Assembly (NCBI GenBank): GCA_963747425.1
Contig: CAVVFJ010000001.1
Location: 291,530 to 355,529 of the forward strand
Direction of reading: 5' to 3'
Length of the DNA stretch: 64,000 nt
Source of the DNA: DASUPK01 sp963747425
Lineage (GTDB): Bacteria > Actinomycetota > Thermoleophilia > Solirubrobacterales > 70-9
Shown: positions 47,428 to 55,826 of the stretch, one piece after another
Layout of the letters: every line of letters begins with the position of its first letter
How positions within the stretch are numbered: position 1 is the first letter of the stretch
Made by a program: the position numbers and the translations under genes
Notes under the pieces: generated by a model
What the model saw: the letters and a program-made list of their open reading frames with translations, nothing else
Told to the model about the DNA's origin: nothing
The model's database searches: none

Positions 47428-48267
47428 TCACGCCGTGATCTTGGTGCCGATGCCGGCGTCGGTGAAGAGCTCGAGCAGCAGCGTGTGCGGTCGCCGCCCG
47501 TCCACGATGTGCGCCGCCTCCACCCCGCCCGCGATCGCGTCGACGCAGGCGGTCAGCTTCGGGCGCATTCCTCCTTCGACGGCGTCGAGCGCCGCCCGGA
47601 CCTCGTCCGCCGTCGCCTGTGAGATGCGGGACTCGGGATCGTCCGGGTCACGGAGCCAGCCATCGACGTCGGTCAGGAAGATCGCCTTGTGCGCCGGCAT
47701 CGCGGCAGCGACCTTGCCGGCGGCCTCATCGGCGTTGACGTTGTAGGACGCGCCCTCTCGATCGGTGCCCACCGACGCGATCACCGGGATGTAGTCCTCG
47801 GCGATGTGCTCGATCACGTCGACGTTCACGTTGGTGATCTCACCGACGAAGCCGACGTCCGCGGACTGCCCGACCGGCTTCACCTCGAAGAGCGAGCCGT
47901 CCTCGCCGCCCAGCCCCACGGCGGGCTGGCCGTGCCGGTTGAGCCGGGTGAGGATGTCCGAGTTGATCTTGCCGAGCAGGACCATCTTCGCGACCTCGAC
48001 GGTCTCGGCGTCGGAGACGCGGAGGCCCTCGACGAACTTCACCTCCATCCCCATTCGCTCCATGTAGTGAGTGATCTCCGGGCCACCGCCGTGGACGATC
48101 ACCGGGTTCATCCCGACGTACTTGAGGAGGACGACGTCCCGGGCGAACGCCTCGCGAAGCTCCTCGTCGCGCATCGCCGCGCCGCCGTACTTGATCACGA
48201 TCGTCCGGCCGTGGAACTCCCTGATGTAGGGCAGGGCCTCGAGAAGGGTCTCGACGGACGAGGTCAC
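47428..48267 (-). CDS. argB: Acetylglutamate kinase
   Basis: An amino-acid kinase of 279 residues phosphorylating N-acetylglutamate. 'FHGRTIVIKYGGAAMRDEELREAFARDVVLLKYVGMNPVIVHGGGPEI', 'KFVEGLRVSD', 'GKINSDILTRLN' and 'GGMRPKLTACVDAIAGGVEAAHI' match the family. The N-terminal helix suggests the hexameric arginine-regulated type. It starts within argJ (4-bp ATGA overlap), so translation is coupled. Confidence 0.96.
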   Translation of the reverse strand: MTSSVETLLEALPYIREFHGRTIVIKYGGAAMRDEELREAFARDVVLLKYVGMNPVIVHGGGPEITHYMERMGMEVKFVEGLRVSDAETVEVAKMVLLGKINSDILTRLNRHGQPAVGLGGEDGSLFEVKPVGQSADVGFVGEITNVNVDVIEHIAEDYIPVIASVGTDREGASYNVNADEAAGKVAAAMPAHKAIFLTDVDGWLRDPDDPESRISQATADEVRAALDAVEGGMRPKLTACVDAIAGGVEAAHIVDGRRPHTLLLELFTDAGIGTKITA

Positions 48268-49430
48268 GTCGTGTACTCCGCGTTGATCCGGATGTAGTCG
48301 TGGGTGAGGTCGCTGAAGTAGACGTGGGCGTCGGCCTTGCCGCGGCCGAGGTTGACGGTGAGCTCGGCCTCCGGAAGATCGGCTGCCAGCTCCGCGGCCT
48401 GGATCCGGTCGGGGCCGAGCTCGTCCAGCTCTTCGCCGGCCAGCGCCATGCCTGCGGCCTGGGCGATCCGGCCCCAGTTCGAGTCGCGCCCGAAGAGGGC
48501 GGTCTTGACGAGCGGGGAGTTGGCGATCGCCCTGGCGACCCGCTCGGCCTCGGCGCCGCTCTTGGCGCCGGTGACCTCGACGCGGCCGACCCGCGTCGCC
48601 CCCTCGCCGTCGGCGACGATCTCCAGCGCGAGCTGCAGCAACACCGCCTCGAGCAGTCCCTTCGGCAGCACCGCGCCGGACGTCCCCGTCGCCTGCAGCA
48701 TCACCGTGTCGTTGGTGCTCATCTGGCCGTCGACGGTGATCCGCTCCATCGAGTCGGCCAGAGCGGCGCGCAGGACCTTGTCGGCGTCCTCGACGACCGC
48801 GTCGGTCTGGACGAAGCAGAGCATGGTCGCGAAGCCCGGCTCGATCATCCCGGCGCCCTTCGCCTGAGCCGAGACCGTCACGTCGCCCGCGCGAATGGCG
48901 CAGCGCTTCGGGCCGCTGTCGGTGGTCATGATCGCCTCGGCGAACTCCTCCCCACCCGTCGCAGACAATCCCTGGACCGCTTCGAGGACTCCAGAGGTGA
49001 CGGCCTCGATGTCCAGCGGCACGCCGATCGTGCCGGTCTCGGCGATCGCCACCGTGCGTGGCTCGACCCCGAGAGCCTCCGCCGCGGCGTCGCGCATGGC
49101 CAGGGCATCCCGGTAGCCCTGTTCCCCGGTGGCGGCGTTCGCGTTCCCGGAGTTGACGGCGACGGCGCGGAGCCCATCGACCTCACATTCCTGCCGGCAG
49201 ACCCGGACCGGCGCCGCGGCGGCGGCGTTGCGGGTCAGCGCCAGGGCGGAACTCACCTGATCAGCGTCGCATGCCATCACCCCGACGTCCGTCGCCCCGC
49301 CGCCCTTCAACCCGCAGGCAACACCGGCGGCCCGGAACCCCGGAGCCAGCGCCGCGGCTTCGAGCTGCTCGAACTCCGGGGGTGGCGTCACCCAGCGCGA
49401 GCGGAAGAAGGTCCGGGTCGCCGACGCCAT
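48264..49430 (-). CDS. argJ: Ornithine acetyltransferase (bifunctional ArgJ)
   Basis: A 388-residue self-cleaving enzyme that recycles the acetyl group from acetylornithine to glutamate. The autoproteolysis site with the conserved Thr is in 'AKGAGMIEPGFATMLCF' and 'MSTNDTVMLQATGTSG'. 'VNSGNANAATGEQGYRD' and 'NSPLVKTALFGRDSNWGRI' are also diagnostic. It may be bifunctional or monofunctional; argA is not present in the window. It follows argC directly (stop and start meet at 49430). Confidence 0.94.
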   Translation of the reverse strand: MASATRTFFRSRWVTPPPEFEQLEAAALAPGFRAAGVACGLKGGGATDVGVMACDADQVSSALALTRNAAAAAPVRVCRQECEVDGLRAVAVNSGNANAATGEQGYRDALAMRDAAAEALGVEPRTVAIAETGTIGVPLDIEAVTSGVLEAVQGLSATGGEEFAEAIMTTDSGPKRCAIRAGDVTVSAQAKGAGMIEPGFATMLCFVQTDAVVEDADKVLRAALADSMERITVDGQMSTNDTVMLQATGTSGAVLPKGLLEAVLLQLALEIVADGEGATRVGRVEVTGAKSGAEAERVARAIANSPLVKTALFGRDSNWGRIAQAAGMALAGEELDELGPDRIQAAELAADLPEAELTVNLGRGKADAHVYFSDLTHDYIRINAEYTT

Positions 49431-50443
49431 CAGGAGATGCCCTCCCCCTCCGGCAGCCCCAGCATCAGGTTGAGGTTCTGGATCGCCTGCGAGGCGGCGC
49501 CCTTCCAGAGGTTGTCGATCGAGGCGAAAGCCATCGCCCGGCCCGAGGCCTCGTTCAGTGCCAGGTGGATCCGGCAGAGGTTGGTCTCGCGGACGCCGCT
49601 GACGCCCGGCGGCTCGGAGGTGACCTCCACGAACGGCTCATCCCCGTAGCGCTCCTCGTACAGGGAAAGCATGCGAGCGGCATCGACCGGCTCGGTGGTG
49701 CGGACGTAACAGCTCACCAGCTCGCCCTGGTCGTAGGGCATCAGGTGCGGGACGAAGGTCAGAACCGCTTCGCCTGGCACTGCGCCGTTGCCCGCCAGCT
49801 CGGTCAGCTCCTGGGCGATCTCGGGCGTATGGCGGTGGCCGGTGACCTTGTAGGGCTTGGTGTCGTCGGTCTCCTTGACCACCGCCATCTCCTCCTCGGC
49901 GGCGCGACCGGCGCCGGAGACACCGGACTTGGCGTCGATCACGACGTCCTCGATCAGGCCCTCGGCGGCAAGCGGGGCCAGGGCCAGGATGCTGGCCGTC
50001 GGGTAGCAGCCGGGGTTGGCGACCAGGCCGGCGCCGGCGATCGCCTCGCGATGGAGCTCGGTGAGCCCGTAGACGGCCTCGCCGAGCAGCTGAGGGGCGC
50101 CATGCTCCCCGTACCACCGTCCGTAGGTGTCGAGGTCGTGCAACCGGAAGTCGGCGGAGAGATCCACCACCTTGGTCCCCTGCTCCCGCAGCGCGGCGAC
50201 GACGGGCGCGGCGGCGCCGTGCGGGTAGGCGACGATCGCGGCGTCAACGTCGGACCCGTCCTCGGCCGCGGGCTCCTCCAGGACGAGGTCGACGCCATAG
50301 TGCGGATAGAGCTCGTCGAGCCGCTTGCCGGCGTCGGTCCGAGCAGTGACTCGCGCCAGCTCGAGGCCGGGATGCCTCCTGATCAGCTCAGCCGCGAGCG
50401 CCCCGGCATACCCGGAGGCCCCGGCCACCAGCACGCTATTCAC
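49430..50443 (-). CDS. argC: N-acetyl-gamma-glutamyl-phosphate reductase
   Basis: A 337-residue NADPH reductase. 'VLVAGASGYAGALAAELIRRHPG' is the dinucleotide-binding motif, 'NPGCYPTASILALAPL' holds the catalytic Cys, and 'GHRHTPEIAQEL' the catalytic His region. GTG 50443 is the start (MNSVLVAGASGYAG). It overlaps the pheT end by 8 bp, so arginine genes are read from the translation-gene transcript. It leads the argC-argJ-argB-argD order. Confidence 0.96.
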   Translation of the reverse strand: MNSVLVAGASGYAGALAAELIRRHPGLELARVTARTDAGKRLDELYPHYGVDLVLEEPAAEDGSDVDAAIVAYPHGAAAPVVAALREQGTKVVDLSADFRLHDLDTYGRWYGEHGAPQLLGEAVYGLTELHREAIAGAGLVANPGCYPTASILALAPLAAEGLIEDVVIDAKSGVSGAGRAAEEEMAVVKETDDTKPYKVTGHRHTPEIAQELTELAGNGAVPGEAVLTFVPHLMPYDQGELVSCYVRTTEPVDAARMLSLYEERYGDEPFVEVTSEPPGVSGVRETNLCRIHLALNEASGRAMAFASIDNLWKGAASQAIQNLNLMLGLPEGEGIS

Positions 50444-52898
50444 GGAGCGACCCCCCGATCTTCTCGACGACGGCCTCGATCTCGCGCCTGCGCTCGGCGA
50501 CCTCCTCGTCGGTCAGCGTCCGATCGGCGGCCCTGAAGGTGAGGCGCAGCGCCAGGCTCTTCCGGCCCTCACCGAGCTGCTCGCCGCGATAGAGGTCGAA
50601 CACCTCGGCGGAGCGCAGCAGCTCACCGCCGCCCTCGAGCACCGCGGAGCGCACCTCGGCGGCCGGGACGGCGTCGTCGACGACCACCGCCACGTCCTGG
50701 TGGACGGCCGGGTAGGAGATCACGTCCTCGTAGGTCTCTTCGCCGAGAGGCGATGCGGAGACCAGCGGCGCCAGGTCGAGCTCGAAGCCCGCGGCGCTCT
50801 CCAGGTCCCACTGCCGGCAGACCAGCGGGTGGACCTCGCCGACCCAGCCGGCGTCCTCGCCCTCGACCAGGACGCGGCCGCTGCGGCCGGGCTGCAGGAA
50901 GGGCTCCTCACCGGGCACGACCTCGATCGCGACGCCGAGCTGGGCGGCGAGCGCCTCGGCCGCTCCCTTCAGCGAATAGAAGTCGGCCGAGACCGGATCT
51001 CCGCGCCAGCCGCCTGTGCGCAGCTCCCCCGTCGCCAGCGCCGCGATCCGCCACGGCTCGAACGCCGGGGCCGGCCGCTCGCCGACGAACTTCCCGGCGA
51101 GGACCCCGTCGTGAGGCGAGCTTCCCTCACGCAGGTAGGCGCGCCCGGACTCGAACAGAGCGACCCGCTCCGCACCGTGGGCGCGGTTGTAGGTGGCTGC
51201 GTCCAGGAGCGACCCGATCAGCGCAGTGCGCTCCACGGAGTGCTCGGCGGAGAGCGGGTTGGAGACCCGGATCGGCTCGGCCCTGGATTCCCCGTCGGGG
51301 ATCCGAAGGCGCGCCGGCACGCCGGGGTCGGTGAGGCTCAGGTTGACGACCGCGTCGAAGCCGAGGTCGCGGAGCGTGTCCTCGGCTCGGCGGCGCAGCC
51401 GCTGATCCCGGTCCAGCCGGCCGGCCTGTCCGCTCGTCGACGGCAACGTGGAGGGCAGGTTCTTGGCGTAGCCATGGATTCGGCCGACCTCCTCGATCAG
51501 GTCGACCTCCCGCGTGACGTCGTAGTGGCGGTGGAGCGGGACCGTGACCTTCAGCGTCTTACCCCTGCCGGAGACGTCGAAGTCGAGCCGCTTCAGATAC
51601 TCCGAGCAGAGCTTGGGCTCGATGGGCATCCCCAGAAGCCCCTCCGCGCGCTCGGTCCGCAGCGTCAGCTGATGGGGCTCCGGGATCTCGGCCGCCTCGT
51701 CGATCGTCCCTGGGACGAGCTTCGCTCCGCAGAGCTCGACCATCAGAACCGACGCGACCCGCTGCGCCCGCAGCGCCAGCTCTGGATGCAGCTGCTTCTC
51801 GAATCGGTTGGAGGCGTCCGTGCGCAGTCCGAGCTTCCGCGAGGTCCGCAGGATGCTCACGCCGTTCCAGTTCGCCACCTCGAGCAGCACCCTGGTGGTC
51901 GTCTCCGAGACCTCGGAGACCTCGCCGCCCATGATCCCCGCGATCCCCGAGGGCCCGTTGCGGTCGCAGACCAGGACGGCGTCCTCGTCGAAGGTCCGCT
52001 CGACGCCGTCGAGCGTGGTCATCTTCTCCCCCTGCTTGGCGGCGCGGACCACGAGAGCGCCGTCCGGGACCTTGTCGAGGTCGAAGGCGTGCAGCGGCTG
52101 CGCCGTCATCAGCATCACGTAGTTGGTGATGTCGACGACGTTGTTGATCGGCCGCATGCCCGCGCCGATCAGGCGAGCCTTGAGCCAGAGCGGGGACGGG
52201 CCGATCTCGACGTCGGTGAAAACGCGCGCGCTGAACCGCGGGCAGAGCTCCGGCACCTCGACCTTCACCGAGGCGTAGTCCGAGACATCGCCCTCGCCGG
52301 TGGCCTCCGCGTCCTGATCCCAGGGCGCCGCCGCCAGCTTGGAGCCGGTGATCGCGTGAACCTCGCGCGCCACGCCGTACTGGCCGAAGCAGTCGACCCG
52401 GTTGGAGGTCGGCTCCAGCTCGATGACCGGGTCCGAGACCGGGATCACCTCGCCCAGCGGGGTCCCCGGCGCAAGCCGGTCCTCCTCCAGTACGACGATG
52501 CCGCTTGCGTCGTCGCCGAGCTCGAGCTCGGCCTCCGAGAGGATCATCCCGTTGGACTCGACCCCGCGCAGCTTGGCCTTGCCGAGCTTCGTCCCGTCGG
52601 GCATCACCGCGCCGGGGAGCGCCACCGGCACCGTCTGGCCGGCGGCCACGTTCGGAGCGCCGCAGACGATCGTCCTCCCTCCATCGCCCGCGTCGACCTC
52701 GCAGACGCTGAGCCGGTCGGCGTCGGGGTGCTGCTCGACCGAGAGCACCTTGCCCACCACGAAACCGTCCGCCTCGGGGGCTCCGGCGTGGGTGATCCGC
52801 TCGACCTCGATGCTGTGCATCGCCAGCTCGTCCGCCAGCTCCTCGACGGAGAGCTTGGGATCGCAGTAGGTGCGCAGCCAGGAGCTCGGCGCCCTCAT
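50436..52898 (-). CDS. pheT: Phenylalanyl-tRNA synthetase beta subunit
   Basis: An 820-residue subunit. It has an EMAP-like tRNA-binding domain 'FVVGKVLSVEQHPDADRLSVCEVDAGDGG' (about residues 44-72), B3/B4 editing domain, B5 'EVDLIEEVGRIHGY', and the C-terminal FDX-ACB domain 'SYPAVHQDVAVVVDDAVPAAEVRSAVLEGGGELL'. It pairs with PheS as an alpha2beta2 enzyme. ATG 52898 overlaps the pheS stop (ATGA). The longer open frame to 53162 reads through pheS. Confidence 0.96.
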   Translation of the reverse strand: MRAPSSWLRTYCDPKLSVEELADELAMHSIEVERITHAGAPEADGFVVGKVLSVEQHPDADRLSVCEVDAGDGGRTIVCGAPNVAAGQTVPVALPGAVMPDGTKLGKAKLRGVESNGMILSEAELELGDDASGIVVLEEDRLAPGTPLGEVIPVSDPVIELEPTSNRVDCFGQYGVAREVHAITGSKLAAAPWDQDAEATGEGDVSDYASVKVEVPELCPRFSARVFTDVEIGPSPLWLKARLIGAGMRPINNVVDITNYVMLMTAQPLHAFDLDKVPDGALVVRAAKQGEKMTTLDGVERTFDEDAVLVCDRNGPSGIAGIMGGEVSEVSETTTRVLLEVANWNGVSILRTSRKLGLRTDASNRFEKQLHPELALRAQRVASVLMVELCGAKLVPGTIDEAAEIPEPHQLTLRTERAEGLLGMPIEPKLCSEYLKRLDFDVSGRGKTLKVTVPLHRHYDVTREVDLIEEVGRIHGYAKNLPSTLPSTSGQAGRLDRDQRLRRRAEDTLRDLGFDAVVNLSLTDPGVPARLRIPDGESRAEPIRVSNPLSAEHSVERTALIGSLLDAATYNRAHGAERVALFESGRAYLREGSSPHDGVLAGKFVGERPAPAFEPWRIAALATGELRTGGWRGDPVSADFYSLKGAAEALAAQLGVAIEVVPGEEPFLQPGRSGRVLVEGEDAGWVGEVHPLVCRQWDLESAAGFELDLAPLVSASPLGEETYEDVISYPAVHQDVAVVVDDAVPAAEVRSAVLEGGGELLRSAEVFDLYRGEQLGEGRKSLALRLTFRAADRTLTDEEVAERRREIEAVVEKIGGSLRE

Positions 52899-54025
52899 CG
52901 GAACTGCTCCAGTACGCGGACGTCGTTCTCGAAGAACTTGCGCAGGTCGGGCACTCCGTACTTGAGCATCGCGATCCGCTCGATCCCCATGCCGAAGGCG
53001 AATCCCTGGATCCCCTCGGGGTCGTAGCCGCTCTCGCGCACGAAGCCGAACACGTTCGGGTCGACCATCCCCGCACCGAGGATCTCGATCCAGCCGATCC
53101 CCTTGCAGAGCGGGTCGCGCGACCCATCCGGCAGCTGCCCGGAGCCGCCACAGCGGAAGCACGAGACGTCGACCTCGACGCTCGGCTCGGTGAAGGGGAA
53201 GAACCCGGGCCGGAAGCGAGTCTCGCGCTCGGGCCCGAAGATCGCGCGGGCGAACTCGTCCAGCGTCCCCTTCAGGTCGGCGAGGGTGATGTCCGGGCCG
53301 ACCGCGAGGCCCTCGACCTGGTGGAAGATCGGGCTGTGGGTCGCGTCGAACGGGTCCGAGCGGTAGCAGCGTCCCGGCACGACGATGAACATGGGCGGCG
53401 CCTGCGACTCCATCGCACGCACCTGCATCGGCGAGGTGTGGGTGCGCAGCACGACGTCCTCGGGGCCCGGCGGCAGCTCCTGCCCGTTCGAGGGAATCCG
53501 GATGTTTGACCGCAGGGTGCTCGGGTCGACGTAGAAGGTGTCCTGCGCCATCCGGGCCGGGTGGCCGGGCGGGTGATTGAGCGCGGTGAAGTTGTAGTAG
53601 TCGAGCTCGACCTCGGGCCCCTCCATCACGCGGTAGCCGAGGCCTACGAAGATGTCCTCGATCTCGCGCTGGGTCCGCAGCAGCGGGTTCTGCGCGCCGA
53701 CGGGCACCGGCGGCGAGCCGGGGAGCGTGACGTCGATGGCGTCCTCGGCCAGCCGCGTGCCCAGCTCGCTGGCGTCGAGCTCCGCGCTCCTCCTCTCGAG
53801 CAGCGACTCGAGCTCCTGCCGCGCCTCGTTGCCCGACTTGCCCACCGGCCCGCGCTCGTCCGCCGGCAGGTCGGCGATTCCCCGCAGGATCTGCGTGAGG
53901 TCGGCCTTGCGGCCCAGGTAGCGGACCCGGAGCTCCTCGAGCTCGGCGGTCGTCGAAGCCCCGCCGATCGCGTCGGCCGCTTCCTTCCGGATCTCCTCAA
54001 TGTGGTCGGTCATCGGCTTCGCCAT
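52895..54025 (-). CDS. pheS: Phenylalanyl-tRNA synthetase alpha subunit
   Basis: A 376-residue class II synthetase catalytic subunit. An N-terminal coiled coil (about 1-85) precedes motif 2-like 'FIVVPGRCYRSDPFDATHSPIFHQVEGLAVG' and motif 3 'GIQGFAFGMGIERIAMLKYGVPDLR'. ATG 54025 is directly at the end of junction hairpin copy F and overlaps the stop of the rRNA methylase (TGATG). A GAGGAG in the hairpin's 3' arm, 11-12 nt upstream, is the only candidate ribosome site. This puts the start codon under possible control by the hairpin. Confidence 0.96.
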   Translation of the reverse strand: MAKPMTDHIEEIRKEAADAIGGASTTAELEELRVRYLGRKADLTQILRGIADLPADERGPVGKSGNEARQELESLLERRSAELDASELGTRLAEDAIDVTLPGSPPVPVGAQNPLLRTQREIEDIFVGLGYRVMEGPEVELDYYNFTALNHPPGHPARMAQDTFYVDPSTLRSNIRIPSNGQELPPGPEDVVLRTHTSPMQVRAMESQAPPMFIVVPGRCYRSDPFDATHSPIFHQVEGLAVGPDITLADLKGTLDEFARAIFGPERETRFRPGFFPFTEPSVEVDVSCFRCGGSGQLPDGSRDPLCKGIGWIEILGAGMVDPNVFGFVRESGYDPEGIQGFAFGMGIERIAMLKYGVPDLRKFFENDVRVLEQFR

Positions 54026-54069
54026 CAAACGGGTTGCTCCTCGGCTCCGCCTACGGAGCACCCTCGCAT
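54023..54069 (-). repeat. Junction hairpin element, copy F (rRNA methylase-pheS)
   Basis: On the minus strand it begins ATGCGAGGGTGCTCC, has the long loop GTAGGCGGAGCCGAG, and ends GGAGCAACCCGTTTGATG. The stem GGGTGCTCC pairs with GGAGC-A-ACCC. It encodes the last 14 residues of the methylase (MRGCSVGGAEEQPV) with the TGA overlapping the pheS ATG. The only copy that provides both a protein tail and the next start codon in the sense direction. Confidence 0.82.
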
Positions 54070-54756
54070 GGACGCTATCCGCTGCAGGGCGATGGCAGCC
54101 GCCGCCGCCACATTCAAGGACTCGGCGCTTCCCCGCACCGGGATGGTCACCTGGACGTCGCAGCGCTCGACGACCTCGGCCGGCAGGCCCTCGCGCTCGG
54201 CGCCGAGGCACAGTGTGGCGGCGCCCTCGAGCGCCTCGATCGGCTCGCCGCCATGAGCGACCAGCGCGGCACGGGGTCCGGGTGTGGCCTCCACCTGCGC
54301 GCGCACCAATGGCTCGGCGAAGACCGCGCCCATGCTCGCCCGGACGGCGTGCGGTCCATAGGGATCGGCGCAGTCCGGACCCAGGACGACGGATCCGCCG
54401 ATCAGGGCGTTCGCGGTCCGGATCACCGTTCCGACGTTCCCCGGATCCGAGACGCCGTGCAGGTAGACGCAAGGCGCCGTCGGCTCTTCGGCCCAAGCCT
54501 CTCTCCAGACGCCGATGGCCCGCGTTCCCGATCCGAGCTTGGAGACCTGCGCCAGCAAGGCGGGCTCCACCTCGGTCCCGCCGAGGTCCTCGCCCGCCGC
54601 GGTCAGCAGCTCGACCGGCTCGGCGCCCGCGGCCCGCGCGGCGGCCAGCAGGTCCTCGCCCTCGGTGACGAAGAGCCCCTCGCGCTCGCGGCTCCGCCGC
54701 CTGCCGAGGCGGCGGATCAGCTTGAGCTTCTCGTTGTGTGGGCTGGTGATCGTCAT
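54025..54756 (-). CDS. SpoU/TrmH-family RNA 2'-O-methyltransferase
   Basis: A 243-residue SPOUT (knot) methyltransferase. N-terminal L30e-like 'NEKLKLIRRLGRRRSREREGLFVTEGEDLLAAA'; knot motifs 'VYLHGVSDPGNVGTVIRTANA', 'LGPDCADPYGPHAVRASMGAVF', 'CLGAEREGLPAEVVERCDVQVTIPVRGSAESLNVAAAAAIALQ'. It probably modifies 23S rRNA or tRNA near the pheST operon, a common neighbour. ATG 54756 directly abuts the T-tract of the rplT terminator, so no Shine-Dalgarno site is visible. The C-terminal 14 residues come from copy F. Confidence 0.9.
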   Translation of the reverse strand: MTITSPHNEKLKLIRRLGRRRSREREGLFVTEGEDLLAAARAAGAEPVELLTAAGEDLGGTEVEPALLAQVSKLGSGTRAIGVWREAWAEEPTAPCVYLHGVSDPGNVGTVIRTANALIGGSVVLGPDCADPYGPHAVRASMGAVFAEPLVRAQVEATPGPRAALVAHGGEPIEALEGAATLCLGAEREGLPAEVVERCDVQVTIPVRGSAESLNVAAAAAIALQRIASMRGCSVGGAEEQPV

Positions 54757-54789
54757 AAAAAAGGGCGGCTCCGCTGCTGCGGACCGCCC
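54757..54789 (-). terminator. Intrinsic terminator downstream of rplT
   Basis: On the minus strand the stem is GGGCGG-TCCGC with GCGGA-C-CGCCC closed by AGCA, followed by six T's (54762-54757). This is a strong Rho-independent terminator with one bulged base. The T-tract ends at the ATG of the rRNA methylase. Read-through would be needed to express it and pheST unless another promoter exists. Confidence 0.85.
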
Positions 54790-54817
54790 GGGGAGTCTGA
54801 CTTGTGGCTGCCGTGAG

Positions 54818-55177
54818 CTAGGTGGCGGCAGCCTCCCGGGCGAGCTCCACGAATCGGCGAAAGCCATCGGGGTCGGTGACCGCGATGTCGGCGAGCATCT
54901 TCCGGTTGACGTCGACCTCGGCCTTCTTCAGGCCGTTCATCAGCTGGGAGTAGCTCATACCCTCCTGCCGGGCGGCGGCGTTGATCCGCGTGATCCAGAG
55001 CCGGCGGAAGTCCCTCTTGCGGGTGCGCCGGTCGCGGTAGGCGTACGCATCCGAGCGCATCACCTGCTCGTTGGCGAGCCGGTAGCTCGAGTGCTTGCGC
55101 CCGAAGTAGCCCTTGGCGCGGCCGAGGACCTTCTTCTTGCGCCGCTTGCGGGCGACGGCGTTGGTGGCGCGAGGCAT
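54818..55177 (-). CDS. rplT: Ribosomal protein L20 (bL20)
   Basis: A 119-residue ribosomal protein: 'MPRATNAVARKRRKKKVLGRAKGYFGRKHSSYRLANEQVMRS', then 'AYRDRRTRKRDFRRLWITRINAAAR'. It binds 23S rRNA and in many bacteria represses the infC operon. It follows rpmI directly (stop/start at 55177) and ends before a strong terminator. Confidence 0.98.
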   Translation of the reverse strand: MPRATNAVARKRRKKKVLGRAKGYFGRKHSSYRLANEQVMRSDAYAYRDRRTRKRDFRRLWITRINAAARQEGMSYSQLMNGLKKAEVDVNRKMLADIAVTDPDGFRRFVELAREAAAT

Positions 55178-55380
55178 CAGCGACCGCCCTTGACCAGGAG
55201 CTTCTTGACCCGCTTGCGATCGGCCCCCGAGATCACCGAGGGCCGGCCCAGGCGCCGCTTCCGGTCAGGCGACTTCTTCTCGAGGATGTGGCTCGAGTAC
55301 GCCCGCCTGCCGCGGAGCTTGCCCTTGGCGGTCTTGCGGAACCGTTTCTTGGACCCGGAATGGGTCTTCATCTTCGGCAT
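55177..55380 (-). CDS. rpmI: Ribosomal protein L35 (bL35)
   Basis: A 67-residue basic protein 'MPKMKTHSGSKKRFRKTAKGKLRGRRAYSSHILEKKSPDRKRRL', standard for bL35. It follows an unusual 446-bp interruption after infC, which holds an oppositely oriented gene. It is coupled to rplT. Confidence 0.97.
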   Translation of the reverse strand: MPKMKTHSGSKKRFRKTAKGKLRGRRAYSSHILEKKSPDRKRRLGRPSVISGADRKRVKKLLVKGGR

Positions 55381-55457
55381 CGGGCCGACTATTGAAGCAG
55401 ACGAATCGAGCCGCGCGTGCGCAATCCGGTTGCCGATCGAGGACGTATTGTTCGGGT

Positions 55458-55820
55458 ATGGACTACGGGGAGCCGAGCTCCTACATGGCGGTCAAGGAGG
55501 GCTGCGCTGTGGTGAGCTCGGATGGAGAGCAGGTCGGCAAGGTGCAGCACGTCCTCGCCGACGAGGAGGAGGACGTCTTCGACGGCATCGTCATCGACAC
55601 CCAAGTCGGGCCGGGCGGCCTCCATTTCGTGGACGCTCCTCAGGTCAGCGAGTGCTTCGAACGCGCGATCCTGCTCTCAGTTCCAGCGGGCGAGGTTTCG
55701 CAGCTGCCGAAGCCGGCCCCGAGTCCCGCAGTCATGGAGAACCACGGAGTCGAGGATTCCGAGAGCGCGCTCCAGGCGAAGCTCCACCGGGCCTGGGACC
55801 TGATCTCAGGGAATACCTGA
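55458..55820 (+). CDS. PRC-barrel-like (DUF2171) protein on the opposite strand of the infC operon
   Basis: A 120-residue protein starting at ATG 55458: 'MAVKEGCAVVSSDGEQVGKVQHVLADEEEDVFDGIVIDTQVGPGGLHFVDAPQVSECFERAILLSV' has the PRC-barrel beta pattern with 'DGEQVGKV' and 'DGIVIDT'. The C-terminal helix 'ESALQAKLHRAWDLIS' is a family feature of DUF2171-like proteins in actinobacteria. It may bind tRNA or a membrane partner. It lies antisense between infC and rpmI, so either it is transcribed from its own promoter or the operon is split here. The frame opens further upstream at 55392 without support. Confidence 0.7.
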   Translation: MDYGEPSSYMAVKEGCAVVSSDGEQVGKVQHVLADEEEDVFDGIVIDTQVGPGGLHFVDAPQVSECFERAILLSVPAGEVSQLPKPAPSPAVMENHGVEDSESALQAKLHRAWDLISGNT

Positions 55821-55826
55821 GCGCCG

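Noticed and set aside
45426..47438. 670-residue plus-strand open frame across argD
   Set aside because: Antisense to argD, the Ser/Thr-rich gene and a cupin; no domain is visible.
50325..53027. 900-residue plus-strand open frame across pheT
   Set aside because: Antisense artefact of high third-position GC; pheT motifs are clear on the other strand.
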